Origin: Allopseudospirillum japonicum
Lineage (GTDB): Bacteria; Pseudomonadota; Gammaproteobacteria; Pseudomonadales; Halomonadaceae
Direction: 5' to 3'
DNA: 64,000 bases
NCBI RefSeq assembly: GCF_900108915.1
Contig: NZ_FNYH01000003.1
Location: 202,540-266,539 of the forward strand
Part shown: positions 20,964 through 30,191 of the stretch, in pieces
How the letters are laid out: each line of letters opens with the position of its first letter
Numbering within the stretch: the stretch's first letter is position 1
The notes under the pieces: model-generated
What the model saw: only the letters and a program-made list of their open reading frames with translations
Told to the model about the DNA's origin: nothing
The model's database searches: none
Program-made: the position numbers and the translations under genes

Positions 20964-22145
20964 ATGCAAGATGTTGTAATTGTTGCCGCAACCCGTACCC
21001 CTGTCGGCAGTTTTGGTGGAAGTTTAGCAGGTGTTTCCGCTGCAGATTTGGGCGCTGGTGTGATTAAAGCCTTGATTGAGAAAGCCGGTGTGGCACCTGA
21101 GAGCATTGATGAAGTGCTGATGGGGCAAGTGTTAACCGCAGGTTGTGGACAAAATCCAGCACGTCAAGCTGTGATCAAAGCAGGCCTACCTGCGACAACA
21201 CCCGCGATGACGATTAATAAAGTCTGTGGTTCAGGCTTAAAAGCGCTACATTTGGCAACCCAAGCGATTCGTTGTGGTGATGCGGAGATGATTATTGCCG
21301 GTGGACAAGAAAACATGTCCTCCTCCGCACACATTTTACCTAACTCGCGTAATGGTCAGCGCATGGGGGATTGGGCTGCTAAAGATACCATGATTGTTGA
21401 TGGTCTCTGGTGTGCTTTCAATGATTATCACATGGGTATCACTGCGGAAAATATCGTAGAGAAGTACGATATTAGCCGTGAAGAACAAGATGCTTTTGCC
21501 GCTGCTTCACAAAGCAAGGCACTCGCTGCGATTGCTGCAGGTCGTTTTGCAGATGAAATCACGCCAGTGAGCATTCCGCAGCGTAAAGGTGATCCTCTGG
21601 TATTTGCACAGGATGAAAACCCACGTGCAGGCGTTGATGAAGCCAAACTTGCGGGTATGCGTCCTGCATTTAAGAAAGACGGCACCGTAACTGCGGGTAA
21701 TGCTTCTTCTATTAATGACGGTGCGGCGGCGGTTTTACTCTGTTCTGCTGCTAAAGCGCAAGAATTAGGCCTTCCTGTATTGGCGCGTATTAAAGCTTAT
21801 GCCAATGCTGGGGTTGATCCTGCGATCATGGGAACAGGTCCTGTGCCCGCTTCTAAGCGTTGCTTAGAAAAAGCTGGCTGGAGTGTAGATGATCTTGACT
21901 TAGTCGAAGCCAACGAAGCTTTTGCTGCACAAGCGATTAGCGTCAACCGTGATATGGGTTGGGATACTAGCAAAGTGAATGTAAACGGCGGCGCAATTGC
22001 TATTGGTCACCCAATTGGTGCGTCTGGTTGCCGTATCCTAGTGACTTTGCTCCATGAAATGCAAAAGCGTGATGCGAAAAAAGGCCTAGCAACCTTGTGT
22101 ATCGGCGGTGGTCAAGGGGTTGCTTTAGCGATTGAGCGCGACTAA
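20964..22145 (+). CDS. Acetyl-CoA acetyltransferase (thiolase)
   Basis: A 393-residue thiolase II of the AtoB/PhaA type, which condenses two acetyl-CoA to acetoacetyl-CoA or runs in reverse. The nucleophile Cys lies in [10 protein letters not shown] near residue 89. [16 protein letters not shown] carries the catalytic His, and CIGGGQGVA the second active-site Cys. It starts at ATG 20964 with AGGAG upstream; an in-frame TTG further up has no ribosome site. It is monocistronic, with its own terminator. PHA synthesis, ketone use and mevalonate-like routes are all possible; no neighbour decides. Confidence 0.94.
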   Translation: MQDVVIVAATRTPVGSFGGSLAGVSAADLGAGVIKALIEKAGVAPESIDEVLMGQVLTAGCGQNPARQAVIKAGLPATTPAMTINKVCGSGLKALHLATQAIRCGDAEMIIAGGQENMSSSAHILPNSRNGQRMGDWAAKDTMIVDGLWCAFNDYHMGITAENIVEKYDISREEQDAFAAASQSKALAAIAAGRFADEITPVSIPQRKGDPLVFAQDENPRAGVDEAKLAGMRPAFKKDGTVTAGNASSINDGAAAVLLCSAAKAQELGLPVLARIKAYANAGVDPAIMGTGPVPASKRCLEKAGWSVDDLDLVEANEAFAAQAISVNRDMGWDTSKVNVNGGAIAIGHPIGASGCRILVTLLHEMQKRDAKKGLATLCIGGGQGVALAIERD

Positions 22146-22173
22146 TCCGTTAAGATGATACCACTTTGTGTTC

Positions 22174-22210
22174 AACCCTCCTTCCCATGATGGGATCGAG
22201 GGTTTTTTTA
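22174..22210 (+). terminator. Intrinsic terminator after the thiolase gene
   Basis: AACCCTC (22174-22180) pairs with GAGGGTT (22198-22204), with an inner CCCAT/TGGG pairing, followed by a T run. Confidence 0.9.
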
Positions 22211-22261
22211 TGTATCAGGGTATGTGCTTGTTGGTATAGGTATTTATAAAGGGAAAAATAC

Positions 22262-22290
22262 TTGCTTGCTCGTATACAAGCTTGTATTAC
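22262..22290 (+). promoter_or_regulatory. Candidate promoter with a 14-bp palindrome in its spacer, upstream of the SWIM/MoxR/VWA cluster
   Basis: TTGCTT (22262-22267) and TATTAC (22285-22290) are 17 bases apart. The spacer and -10 overlap a perfect palindrome, ATACAAGCTTGTAT, at 22274-22287. A dimeric regulator bound there would block polymerase. Predicted from the sequence; start about 60 bases before the first gene. Confidence 0.45.
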
Positions 22291-22356
22291 ACTGGCTCAA
22301 TTCAGCCAAGAGTGCTTGCTAGGTTGGATGCTAATAAATGGAAACGGAGTTTCACC

Positions 22357-23700
22357 ATGAATGCGCAAGTTGATTGGTCCTTAGTGCAGCGCTTAGCGCC
22401 AGATGCAGCTTCATTAAATGCCGCTAAAAAATTACTCAAGCCTAAAAGCTGGCCAAAAATGGGCCATGATGCAAAAGCCGATCTTCTATGGGGCCTGTGT
22501 CAAGGTTCTGGAGGCAGCCCTTATCAAACCCTAGTCTATGCACGAGGCGAAAGTTACCAGTGTTCTTGCCCTTCGCGTAAAGTACCTTGCAAACATGCAT
22601 TGGCCCTGTTGGGGCGTTTCATTGAAACACCGGAAGCTTTTACCACTAAAGATCTACCCGACTGGGCGGAAACCTGGCTGCAAAAACGACTTGCAAAGCA
22701 GGCCGCTAAAAAAGAGATCACCCCAGAAGACGCCGCAGCTAAAGCTAAGCGCACAGCACAAACACAAGCTAAAAGGCTAGCAAGCGCGCAGGCAGCGTGT
22801 GCCGATGTACACCAATGGATTAATGATCAACTTGAAACCGGCATTGCCTATTTTATTAAAAATATCCATGCGCGGTGTCGACGTATGGCCGCGCGTTTGG
22901 TTGATGCAAAGGCGACTAATCTAGCAGGGCGCATTGATGAATTACCTGCCTGTATTCTGGAAGCCCCTACCTCAGTACGTGCACAAGTCGCCTTGCAGGA
23001 ATTGGCCAAAATTGCCCTTTTGTGTCGCTTAGGGCAGGCAGCTTCTCCGTGCGCGCAAGTGAGGCGTGCGCTGATCAGTGGGGAAACCCGTCAAACCCTT
23101 CTTGATAGTACACAAACCCTTAAAATCTACGGGCGTTGGCAGGTGATAGGTGAAGAATTTAGCATGCGTACCACTGGTGTCTTAGCGCAAGCGCGTTGGT
23201 TATTACGTACGGATGCACCTGCGCCTTTAGCCTTGGTAGTGGATTATCACCCCCAGACTTATAGTGCAGAGGAGATTCCTGCGACTTTTGCGATGGAGTT
23301 GCTTGGAGAAGTAGTTTTTTACCCAGATTCTGCACCTTATCGGGCATTTTTGGGAGAGTACCAATTTGGAGCGCCGGCAAGCTTAGCGAGCCTAAGCCAA
23401 ACACAACTAACCCAAGCACATGCCAATATCCATGAAAGCTTACTACAAAAAAATATACATACCCCATGGGCGCAAACGCATGCACTTATTCTGGGTGCAG
23501 GTCATATTGAGCAACAAGCCCAAGCGAGTTATTGCTGGGTGAGTCAAGACCAACAACAAAGCCTTGTACTTAGCAACACGCATTTTCCTGCTTATCTAGT
23601 ACAAGCGCCTTTAGCTGCGGCTCTGATATTACATCAGGGCCAATATGCAAGATGCGTGAGTTTTTATACCCAAGCTTGGGGAGGTGTGGCATGTCAGTAA
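22357..23700 (+). CDS. SWIM zinc-finger protein (YehQ-like), first gene of the five-gene cluster
   Basis: A 447-residue protein. The SWIM motif sits at residues 69-80: Cys69 and Cys71, then Cys78 and His80 (CSCPSRKVPCKH), a zinc-binding fold linked to DNA or protein contact. It is followed by a Lys/Ala-rich linker and a helical region without recognised motifs. The start ATG at 22357 has CGGAG upstream and begins MNAQVDWSL. It overlaps the next gene by ten bases. E. coli YehQ is a SWIM protein beside yehL, yehM and yehP, which supports the family link; function is unknown there too. Confidence 0.8.
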   Translation: MNAQVDWSLVQRLAPDAASLNAAKKLLKPKSWPKMGHDAKADLLWGLCQGSGGSPYQTLVYARGESYQCSCPSRKVPCKHALALLGRFIETPEAFTTKDLPDWAETWLQKRLAKQAAKKEITPEDAAAKAKRTAQTQAKRLASAQAACADVHQWINDQLETGIAYFIKNIHARCRRMAARLVDAKATNLAGRIDELPACILEAPTSVRAQVALQELAKIALLCRLGQAASPCAQVRRALISGETRQTLLDSTQTLKIYGRWQVIGEEFSMRTTGVLAQARWLLRTDAPAPLALVVDYHPQTYSAEEIPATFAMELLGEVVFYPDSAPYRAFLGEYQFGAPASLASLSQTQLTQAHANIHESLLQKNIHTPWAQTHALILGAGHIEQQAQASYCWVSQDQQQSLVLSNTHFPAYLVQAPLAAALILHQGQYARCVSFYTQAWGGVACQ

Positions 23701-25163
23701 CTCCCTTAACCTCTGTAGATACAGCTGTAGAAGAAGCACTTGCACAAGAGCTTGCACAAATTACAACGTTGGAAAACCATTGGCTATTGGGCAATGCCAA
23801 TTTTGAGCTCAGCCAAGTGCCTCAAAGTTGGCAGCCTTTGTTAGCCCAGGTGGCACCTGCACAAAGGCAAGTCTATGCATTAATTCTGAGTCAACAACAA
23901 AAACTTTTTTTACAACAAGAAGTATGGCAGCCGTCGGCAGCTACTGGCAAAGCTGCTTTACCTGAGCTGCCCTTGCCTTGCTTACCCGCACGCGCACATG
24001 CCTTGTTTCACCAAGTGAAAGGGGCCTTAGCACAAATCCCACACGCGCATATAGGCCACTTGCTGCATCAAATGGCGGCCTTGGGTTACAGTGTGCCGCC
24101 ACAACTTTGGTTACCTAAAACGCAGGACGGGCGTTATTTACCTGCCCTCTATTTGCCTTGGTGGTTTTGGGTTCGCGGGAAAGATCCATACAGTGCGCTT
24201 GATGTAGAGACTTGGTCTTGCTACACCGCGAAAGAAATCTTCTATCTATGGACGCACCTGTATAGACAAGATGCCGCTAAAGCTCGCACTTTATTAATGA
24301 CATTTGCAAGCAAGTTACCGAAGGAATCAGGTGCAGAACTGCTTAAGATGTTGAGTGTGGATTTAACGGTACAAGATCAAGCTTTGTTAGAAACTTGTTT
24401 GCAAAATAAACACTTACAAGTTCGTCAAGTAGCCCAAGCCTTATTATGGCGTTTACAAGACGCACCTGTGGTGGATGAGGAGGCACTCGCCTTATTAAAA
24501 AACCAGCTGGAATATCGTCACGGGCGTTTGAGTAAAATATCAACAGAGAAAACAGAGCCACTTGCCACACCAATTGCTGCAGTACCTTACATCCATTTGG
24601 CACAGGCTTTTGATTTAAGTCCACATCAGCTGGTGTTGGCATGGCGAGAAGCTAGTTTCTCTGCAGCAGAGAACCAAGCATTCTGGTTGAGTGTTGTATG
24701 CCAATTACCGACTTACAGCTTAGAAAAGTGTCTCACAGATTTAGTGGCCCGTATTCCTAAAACGCCCAGTTTATTTAAAACCTTGGTCGCGCTTGGCATA
24801 CGTTTAACGGCAGAACAAAGTCAGCAATTGGCTAAAGCTATCTTGAGCCATGCAGATAACCGCCTTGCTTGGAGTGAACTGCTTGCACTTGTCGATCAAC
24901 CGTTGACCGATGTGGATATCACATCCGTGTGGGCTAGCGCGTTTGGGCAAAGCCTCGCTAAGAAAATCACTAAGGTTTGCAAGGCGTCAACGCATATTAA
25001 TCAGCCGCATCTGATACGAGAAATACTCGCATTAGGCTGGCTGGTAGATGCTCAGGCCGCGAGTACCAGCGTAAAAATTTTGCAAGATTTAGGGGTATCT
25101 ATACATGATACGGCTTTAGATACCCACCGCCTTACTCTTGAGCTAACTACTTCGCTTGATTGA
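23691..25163 (+). CDS. DUF5691-like helical protein, second gene of the cluster
   Basis: A 490-residue, mostly alpha-helical protein with a HEAT-like character (for example LLKMLSVDLTVQDQALLETC and QVRQVAQALLWRLQ). I recognise no catalytic motif. The position between a SWIM protein and a MoxR ATPase fits DUF5691, which sits in such clusters elsewhere. The assignment rests on context and general pattern. The start ATG at 23691 follows GGGGAGGTGTGGC and overlaps the SWIM gene's stop, indicating coupled translation. Confidence 0.65.
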   Translation: MSVTPLTSVDTAVEEALAQELAQITTLENHWLLGNANFELSQVPQSWQPLLAQVAPAQRQVYALILSQQQKLFLQQEVWQPSAATGKAALPELPLPCLPARAHALFHQVKGALAQIPHAHIGHLLHQMAALGYSVPPQLWLPKTQDGRYLPALYLPWWFWVRGKDPYSALDVETWSCYTAKEIFYLWTHLYRQDAAKARTLLMTFASKLPKESGAELLKMLSVDLTVQDQALLETCLQNKHLQVRQVAQALLWRLQDAPVVDEEALALLKNQLEYRHGRLSKISTEKTEPLATPIAAVPYIHLAQAFDLSPHQLVLAWREASFSAAENQAFWLSVVCQLPTYSLEKCLTDLVARIPKTPSLFKTLVALGIRLTAEQSQQLAKAILSHADNRLAWSELLALVDQPLTDVDITSVWASAFGQSLAKKITKVCKASTHINQPHLIREILALGWLVDAQAASTSVKILQDLGVSIHDTALDTHRLTLELTTSLD

Positions 25164-25189
25164 TTACAGACTTGAATAAGGATACAAGT

Positions 25190-26269
25190 ATGACAGAAAT
25201 GCTTCGCTTACCGGCAGAACAGGCCTATCAAGCTGAATTAGAAGCCCTTAAACAGGAAGATACAGGCGCACGTCCGCCGAATTGGCAATTATCACCACGC
25301 GCGGTTGTGACTTATTTAATGGGGGGAAAAACGGCTTCCGGTGTAGAGATTTCTGCTAAGTATTTTGGTGATGCCAGTTTAATAGAAACGGCAGTCGCTA
25401 CCTTGGCAACGGATCGCGCTTTGCTTTTATTAGGCGTGCCAGGCACAGCAAAATCTTGGGTTTCAGAACATTTAAGCGCCGCAATTTGTGGCGATAGTAC
25501 GCAAGTGATTCAGTGTACTTCTGGTACAGATGAAAACCAAATTCGTTATGGTTGGAATTATGCGCAGTTATTAGCGAAAGGCCCGAGCTTAGATGCCTTG
25601 GTGCCCACGCCTTTATATCGAGCCATGCAAAACGGTACCTTATGTCGTTTGGAAGAGCTCACGCGGATGGGATCAGATGTGCAAGATACCCTGATTACTA
25701 TCTTGTCAGAGAAGATGCTACCCATTCCTGAGCTGAACCAAGCAATTTATGCACAGCGTGGTTTTAACCTCATTGCCACAGCCAATAACCGTGATAAAGG
25801 GGTGAATGAGCTGTCTTCCGCATTAAAACGCCGCTTTAATGTGGTGGTTTTGCCTTTACCAGATGATAGAGCACAAGAAGTGGCTATCGTTTATCAAAGA
25901 GTGCAAGAGATGGGTGCCGCCTTAGATTTACCTGTGCCGGCACAAGCAGCAGCAGAAATTGAAAAAGTGGTGACTATCTTCCGTGAACTGCGTGCTGGTG
26001 AAACCCAAGATGCTAATATGCGTTTAAAAACGCCAAGTGCCAGTTTATCTACGGCAGAAGCCATTAGCGTCATGGTGGGGAGTTTGAGCCAAGCACACTG
26101 GTTTAGTGAAGGGCGTTTAAGCGCACAGGAAATTAGCCATAATCTTATTGGCGCGATTGTGAAAGACCCTGTACAAGATAAGGCCGTCTTGGCGGAATAC
26201 TTAGAAACCGTGCTGAAAAAGCGTTCTGGCTTTGAAGGCTATTATCGCAGCTTACACGCACGGCTTTAA
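25190..26269 (+). CDS. MoxR-family AAA+ ATPase (YehL-like)
   Basis: A 359-residue AAA+ ATPase. Walker A is GVPGTAKS at 82-89. The Walker B position reads LCRLEEL (151-157), with Glu where the Asp normally stands. Sensor 1 is in IATANNR near 195-201, and an arginine-finger candidate is in ALKRRFN at 211-217. MoxR ATPases act as chaperones that remodel partner VWA proteins in a metal- and nucleotide-dependent way. The length matches E. coli YehL closely. It begins at ATG 25190 after AAGGATACAAGT; the DUF5691 gene ends 26 bases before. Confidence 0.9.
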   Translation: MTEMLRLPAEQAYQAELEALKQEDTGARPPNWQLSPRAVVTYLMGGKTASGVEISAKYFGDASLIETAVATLATDRALLLLGVPGTAKSWVSEHLSAAICGDSTQVIQCTSGTDENQIRYGWNYAQLLAKGPSLDALVPTPLYRAMQNGTLCRLEELTRMGSDVQDTLITILSEKMLPIPELNQAIYAQRGFNLIATANNRDKGVNELSSALKRRFNVVVLPLPDDRAQEVAIVYQRVQEMGAALDLPVPAQAAAEIEKVVTIFRELRAGETQDANMRLKTPSASLSTAEAISVMVGSLSQAHWFSEGRLSAQEISHNLIGAIVKDPVQDKAVLAEYLETVLKKRSGFEGYYRSLHARL

Positions 26270-26278
26270 GGTGGCCTT

Positions 26279-28591
26279 ATGCCTGTAGATATCCATTATT
26301 TGGGGATTCGACATCATGGTCCTGGCTCTGCGCGCCATGTGTATGCGGCTTTGGAAGCTTTGCAACCAGAACAAGTCTTGATTGAAGGCCCTAGTGATGC
26401 AAGTGATCTGATTTCCTTGTTGATGCATGCACACATGCAAGTTCCTGTTGCTTTATTGAGTTATGCCGTCGATCAGCCACAAAGCAGCATTTACTATCCT
26501 TTCACTGAATACTCGCCTGAATATCAAGCTATCTTATGGGCTCATCGAGCGCATAAGCCAGTGCATTTTATTGATATTCCTTTTGCAATTCGTTTTGCTC
26601 AGCATCAGCAAGAAGCCTTAGCAACAGAAGAGGCGCAAGAAGAACCGGCACAAGAGGAAGCCGCAACCTCACAAGAAGAGCAAAGCGTCCAACCGCAAGA
26701 CTCTGTACATCAAGATCCGTTACTCGCTTTAGCGCGCTTGGCCGGTTATACAGATGGGGAGGCTTGGTGGCACGATGTAATGGAGCAAAGTCAGGCGCAG
26801 CAAGATCCTCTGCAAATCTTCCAGCACTTGGCACTGGCGATGGAGGCGCTACGTGAAGCGCAAGGAGAAGAAGATCAAGAAGATCACTTGCGGGAAGCCT
26901 ACATGCGAGTCGAGATTCAAAAACTCAGCAAGCAGCAAACACAAGGCTGTATCGCGGTGGTGTGTGGCGCTTGGCACCTGCCCGCTTTGAAACAAAAAGT
27001 GCGCCTTACAGCAGACAAGCAAACATTAAAAAGTTTGCCTAAAAAATTAGCAGCGAGTAAATACAAAACAACTTGGATTCCTTGGACCTCACCGCGTTTG
27101 GCGCAAGCTTCAGGTTATGGTGCTGGGGTACAAGCACCGCAGTGGTACCAGCATTTGTGGCAATTTCGGGAGCGAGATCCACAAGAAAGCAGCGTGATCT
27201 GGTTAGTTCATGTGGCCAGCTTGTTACGTGATGCGGGGCATTTTGTTTCTTCTGCGTCCGTGATAGAGGCCCAGCGTCTTGCGGTGAGTTTAGCTGCTTT
27301 GCGTGGGCGTTTGCATGTGGGATTAAGTGAGCTCAAATCTGCGGTACTTGCTTGCCTGTGTTTTGGGGATCAAACCCTGTGGCACAGTATTGAAGAGGCC
27401 TTGCTGATGGGGGATCAAGTGGGGGAAATTCCCGCAGATGCACCCTTAGTGCCTTTGCTGGAAGATCTCAAGCGCTTACAAAAAACCTATCGCCTGCCGC
27501 CGCAAGCAACGACGAAAGAGTACGCGCTTGATTTACGCACTGACTTAGGCTTAAAGCGTTCGCACTTGTTGCATCGTTTATCCTTGTTAAGTGTGCCTTG
27601 GGGGCACTTGCTGGATGCGCAAAGTGGGCGTGGTACTTTTCGTGAAGTATGGCAATTAAAGTGGCAGCCTGAATATAGTGTGCACTTAGTAGAACATCTG
27701 GTGTATGGGACCAGTATTGAAATCGCTGCAAATCGGAAAATGTGTGCTCATCTGCAAGCAGAATCCCAGTTAACACCACTTGCACAACAACTGCATGTTT
27801 GCCTAACGGCTGATTTACAAGATGCTTTGGATCTTGGGCTACAAAAACTCAGTGAATGCGCGACCTATACCCATGAGGGATTAAGTTTATTAACGAGTAT
27901 TGTGCCTTTGGTTGATGTGAGTCGTTATGGCAGTGCGCGCCAGCTTTCCCTCGCTCATGTCGATGCTTTGATTGCACGCTTAGTGATTCAAGCAGGACTA
28001 GCCTTACCTTATGAAAGTCGTCAGCTGAATGCACAAGAAGCTGAACATTATCGACAAGCTATCACCCAAGTGCATCAAGCAGTCAATTTGCATTTTGCCG
28101 AGCAAGACGACGTGTTGGCCACTTGGTGGGATGCGCTTGAGCAAATGTTTGCTGGGGTGCAAACGACTCCTTTACTACGTGGTTTAAGCGCACGTTTGTT
28201 ATATCAAGCACAGCATGTCACCGAAACTCAAGTGCAAAAGTCCTTCAATCAGTCTTTGAGTTCGGCCATTCCAGCCAGTGAAGCGGCTGCTTTTTTTGAA
28301 GGCTTTTTCAATCAAGCAGCAGATTTATTAATTTATGATCAAGCCTTGGCAGGCATTGTTAATACTTGGTTGATGCAATTGCCAGAAGAAGACTTTACCC
28401 ACTGCTTACCCTTGTTGCGGCGGGTTTTCTCTTCTTTGGATACGCAGGAACGGAAAAGTTTATATGAGCAAATGACACGTCCTGCAGGGATGCAACTCAA
28501 CACGCATTTGAGTCTGCAATATCTGCCTTTATGGCAGCAGCAAAGCCAACAATTGCATGCTTGGTTAGAGGTAGAAAAACACCATGGATAA
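26279..28591 (+). CDS. DUF5682 protein (YehM-like)
   Basis: A 770-residue protein, close in length to E. coli YehM. The N-terminal part has GIRHHGPGSARH (9-20), LIEGPSD (34-40), VHFIDIP (95-101) and VVCGAWHLPAL (227-237). The spacing and character of these motifs recall the TraB/ChaN/EreA-type fold, in which an early His, an E(R/G)P-type box and a GxxH box line the active site. That relation is my inference. A Glu/Gln-rich linker covers about 112-140. The remaining 500 residues are helical and unrecognised. It lies nine bases after the ATPase gene and overlaps the VWA gene by eight. Confidence 0.8.
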   Translation: MPVDIHYLGIRHHGPGSARHVYAALEALQPEQVLIEGPSDASDLISLLMHAHMQVPVALLSYAVDQPQSSIYYPFTEYSPEYQAILWAHRAHKPVHFIDIPFAIRFAQHQQEALATEEAQEEPAQEEAATSQEEQSVQPQDSVHQDPLLALARLAGYTDGEAWWHDVMEQSQAQQDPLQIFQHLALAMEALREAQGEEDQEDHLREAYMRVEIQKLSKQQTQGCIAVVCGAWHLPALKQKVRLTADKQTLKSLPKKLAASKYKTTWIPWTSPRLAQASGYGAGVQAPQWYQHLWQFRERDPQESSVIWLVHVASLLRDAGHFVSSASVIEAQRLAVSLAALRGRLHVGLSELKSAVLACLCFGDQTLWHSIEEALLMGDQVGEIPADAPLVPLLEDLKRLQKTYRLPPQATTKEYALDLRTDLGLKRSHLLHRLSLLSVPWGHLLDAQSGRGTFREVWQLKWQPEYSVHLVEHLVYGTSIEIAANRKMCAHLQAESQLTPLAQQLHVCLTADLQDALDLGLQKLSECATYTHEGLSLLTSIVPLVDVSRYGSARQLSLAHVDALIARLVIQAGLALPYESRQLNAQEAEHYRQAITQVHQAVNLHFAEQDDVLATWWDALEQMFAGVQTTPLLRGLSARLLYQAQHVTETQVQKSFNQSLSSAIPASEAAAFFEGFFNQAADLLIYDQALAGIVNTWLMQLPEEDFTHCLPLLRRVFSSLDTQERKSLYEQMTRPAGMQLNTHLSLQYLPLWQQQSQQLHAWLEVEKHHG

Positions 28592-29738
28592 ATTGCAGGA
28601 AAAGCGTTGGGCCTTGGCTTTAGGTACACAAGAACACAATTTAAGTACGCAAGAACAAAGATTATCGCAAGCCCTAAGTCGTTTATATGGTGGTGAAGGC
28701 AGCAAGCAAAGAGGCAGTTTGCAGCGATCTGCCCCTAAAGTTGCGCACTGGTTAGGGGATATTCGCGAGTTTTTCCCTGCTTCTATTGTGCAAGTGATTC
28801 AACAAGACGCTTTTGAACGCCTTGGCTTGAAACAAATGCTGCTGGAACCTGAGTTTCTAACCGCCATGCAAGCCGATGTGCATTTGGTCGCTGATTTGGT
28901 GAGTTTGCGGACTTTGATGCCAGAGCAAACTTTAGAAACGGCACGTGAGGTCATTCAAAAAGTGGTGGATGAGCTCATGCAAAAGCTCGAACAGCGCACG
29001 ACAGAAGCCATTCGCGGGGCGGTCAATAAATCTAAGCTGAGCTTACGTCCACGATTTCAGGATATTGATTGGCACCGTACGATTCGTGCAAATTTGCGTC
29101 ACTACCAAGCAGCACAGCAAACCTTGGTACCAGAAAAGTTAATCGGTTTTGTGCGTCAGCAGCGGCGTTTAGCTGACCTTGAAGAAGTCATTTTGTGTGT
29201 GGATCAATCTGGATCTATGGCGACCTCTGTGGTGTATAGTTCGATTTTTGCCGCTGTGATGGCTTCGATCCCTAGCGTGAAAACCAAGCTTGTTTGTTTT
29301 GATACCTCAGTGCTGGATCTAACCGAACAACTAGAGGATCCAGTACAGGTCTTATTTGGCGTACAGTTGGGAGGGGGTACGGATATTCATCAAGCCTTAA
29401 GTTATTGTGAAAGTTTGATCGAACGTCCTAGCCAAACTCATGTCATTTTAATTTCGGATTTGTATGAAGGCGGTGATGAAAAAGCTTTAAAAGCTTGTGT
29501 GTCTCGCTTATTGGCTAAAGACGTGAATCTAATTAGTTTATTGGCTTTAAGCGATGATGGCAGGCCGGCTTATGATGCGCGTTTAGCAGCGGAATTTGCA
29601 ACTTTAGGCAGCCCTGTGTTTGCGTGTACGCCGGACCAATTTCCGGATCTTATGGCCACTGCGCTGAAACGTGAAGATGTGCTTGCTTGGGCCGCAGATC
29701 AAGATATTAAAGCGGTGCCTGCTCACCCGAAGAATTAG
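28584..29738 (+). CDS. VWA-domain protein (YehP-like)
   Basis: A 384-residue protein. The N-terminal half is helical. The C-terminal half is a von Willebrand factor A domain with a complete MIDAS: DQSGS at 207-211, the Thr in GGGTDIH at 266 and the Asp in ISDLYEGG at 292. A bound divalent metal would let it grip a partner's acidic residue. VWA proteins are the usual clients or adaptors of MoxR ATPases. No signal peptide is seen, so it is probably cytoplasmic. It overlaps the DUF5682 gene and ends the cluster. Confidence 0.87.
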   Translation: MDKLQEKRWALALGTQEHNLSTQEQRLSQALSRLYGGEGSKQRGSLQRSAPKVAHWLGDIREFFPASIVQVIQQDAFERLGLKQMLLEPEFLTAMQADVHLVADLVSLRTLMPEQTLETAREVIQKVVDELMQKLEQRTTEAIRGAVNKSKLSLRPRFQDIDWHRTIRANLRHYQAAQQTLVPEKLIGFVRQQRRLADLEEVILCVDQSGSMATSVVYSSIFAAVMASIPSVKTKLVCFDTSVLDLTEQLEDPVQVLFGVQLGGGTDIHQALSYCESLIERPSQTHVILISDLYEGGDEKALKACVSRLLAKDVNLISLLALSDDGRPAYDARLAAEFATLGSPVFACTPDQFPDLMATALKREDVLAWAADQDIKAVPAHPKN

Positions 29739-29801
29739 CCTTTGCCAACAAAACTGAGGGAGCTGGTGTGTTAGGTGCTAGCTTCTAATATCCGAAAACA
29801 G

Positions 29802-29834
29802 AAAAATCGCCAAACTAGTTTTTCCTAGTAGCGA
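29802..29834 (-). terminator. Intrinsic terminator of the tRNA operon
   Basis: Read on the minus strand, TCGC and ACTAG pair with CTAGT and GCGA around a small internal bulge and an A-rich loop, followed by TTTTT. It lies about 45 bases beyond the tRNA-Thr 3' end. Confidence 0.7.
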
Positions 29835-29877
29835 AGGTGCGTAAATAAGGTTTTTTGTTTAAGGAGGAAGGTGAAAA

Positions 29878-29953
<76 letters not shown>

Positions 29954-29958
29954 ACGTA

Positions 29959-30033
29959 TGGCTGGGGTACCAGGATTCGAACCTGGGAATGTCGGTACCA
30001 AAAACCGATGCCTTACCACTTGGCGATACCCCA
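29959..30033 (-). tRNA. tRNA-Gln(TTG)
   Basis: A 75-base tRNA with encoded CCA. Acceptor TGGGGTA pairs with TACCCCA, and the anticodon stem TCGGT/ACCGA has loop TTTTGGT with anticodon TTG. The U1-A72 start is typical of bacterial tRNA-Gln. CAA codons are abundant in this window. Confidence 0.95.
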
Positions 30034-30044
30034 ACATTTGGAGA

Positions 30045-30120
30045 TGGTGGCCAGAGACGGAATCGAACCGCCGACACGGGGATTTTCAATCCCCTGCTCT
30101 ACCAACTGAGCTATCTGGCC
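30045..30120 (-). tRNA. tRNA-Phe(GAA)
   Basis: A 76-base tRNA with encoded CCA. Acceptor GGCCAGA pairs with TCTGGCC; the anticodon stem GGGGA/TCCCC has loop TTGAAAA with anticodon GAA. It is the first tRNA of the three-gene operon. Confidence 0.95.
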
Positions 30121-30133
30121 CCAACGGGTGCGT

Positions 30134-30162
30134 ATTAAACTAAAAACCCTTGAAAGCGTCAA
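30134..30162 (-). promoter_or_regulatory. Promoter of the tRNA Phe-Gln-Thr operon
   Basis: On the minus strand TTGACG (30157-30162) and TTTAAT (30134-30139) have a 17-base spacer, followed by a C-rich discriminator. This layout is typical of stable RNA promoters under stringent control. Confidence 0.75.
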
Positions 30163-30191
30163 GCACTTTTTGCAAAAAAATCTAATTTTTT

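Noticed and set aside
29958..30143. Open frame starting MAGVPGFEPG over the tRNA genes
   Set aside because: It reads the antisense of tRNA-Gln and tRNA-Phe. This is a well-known type of false gene.
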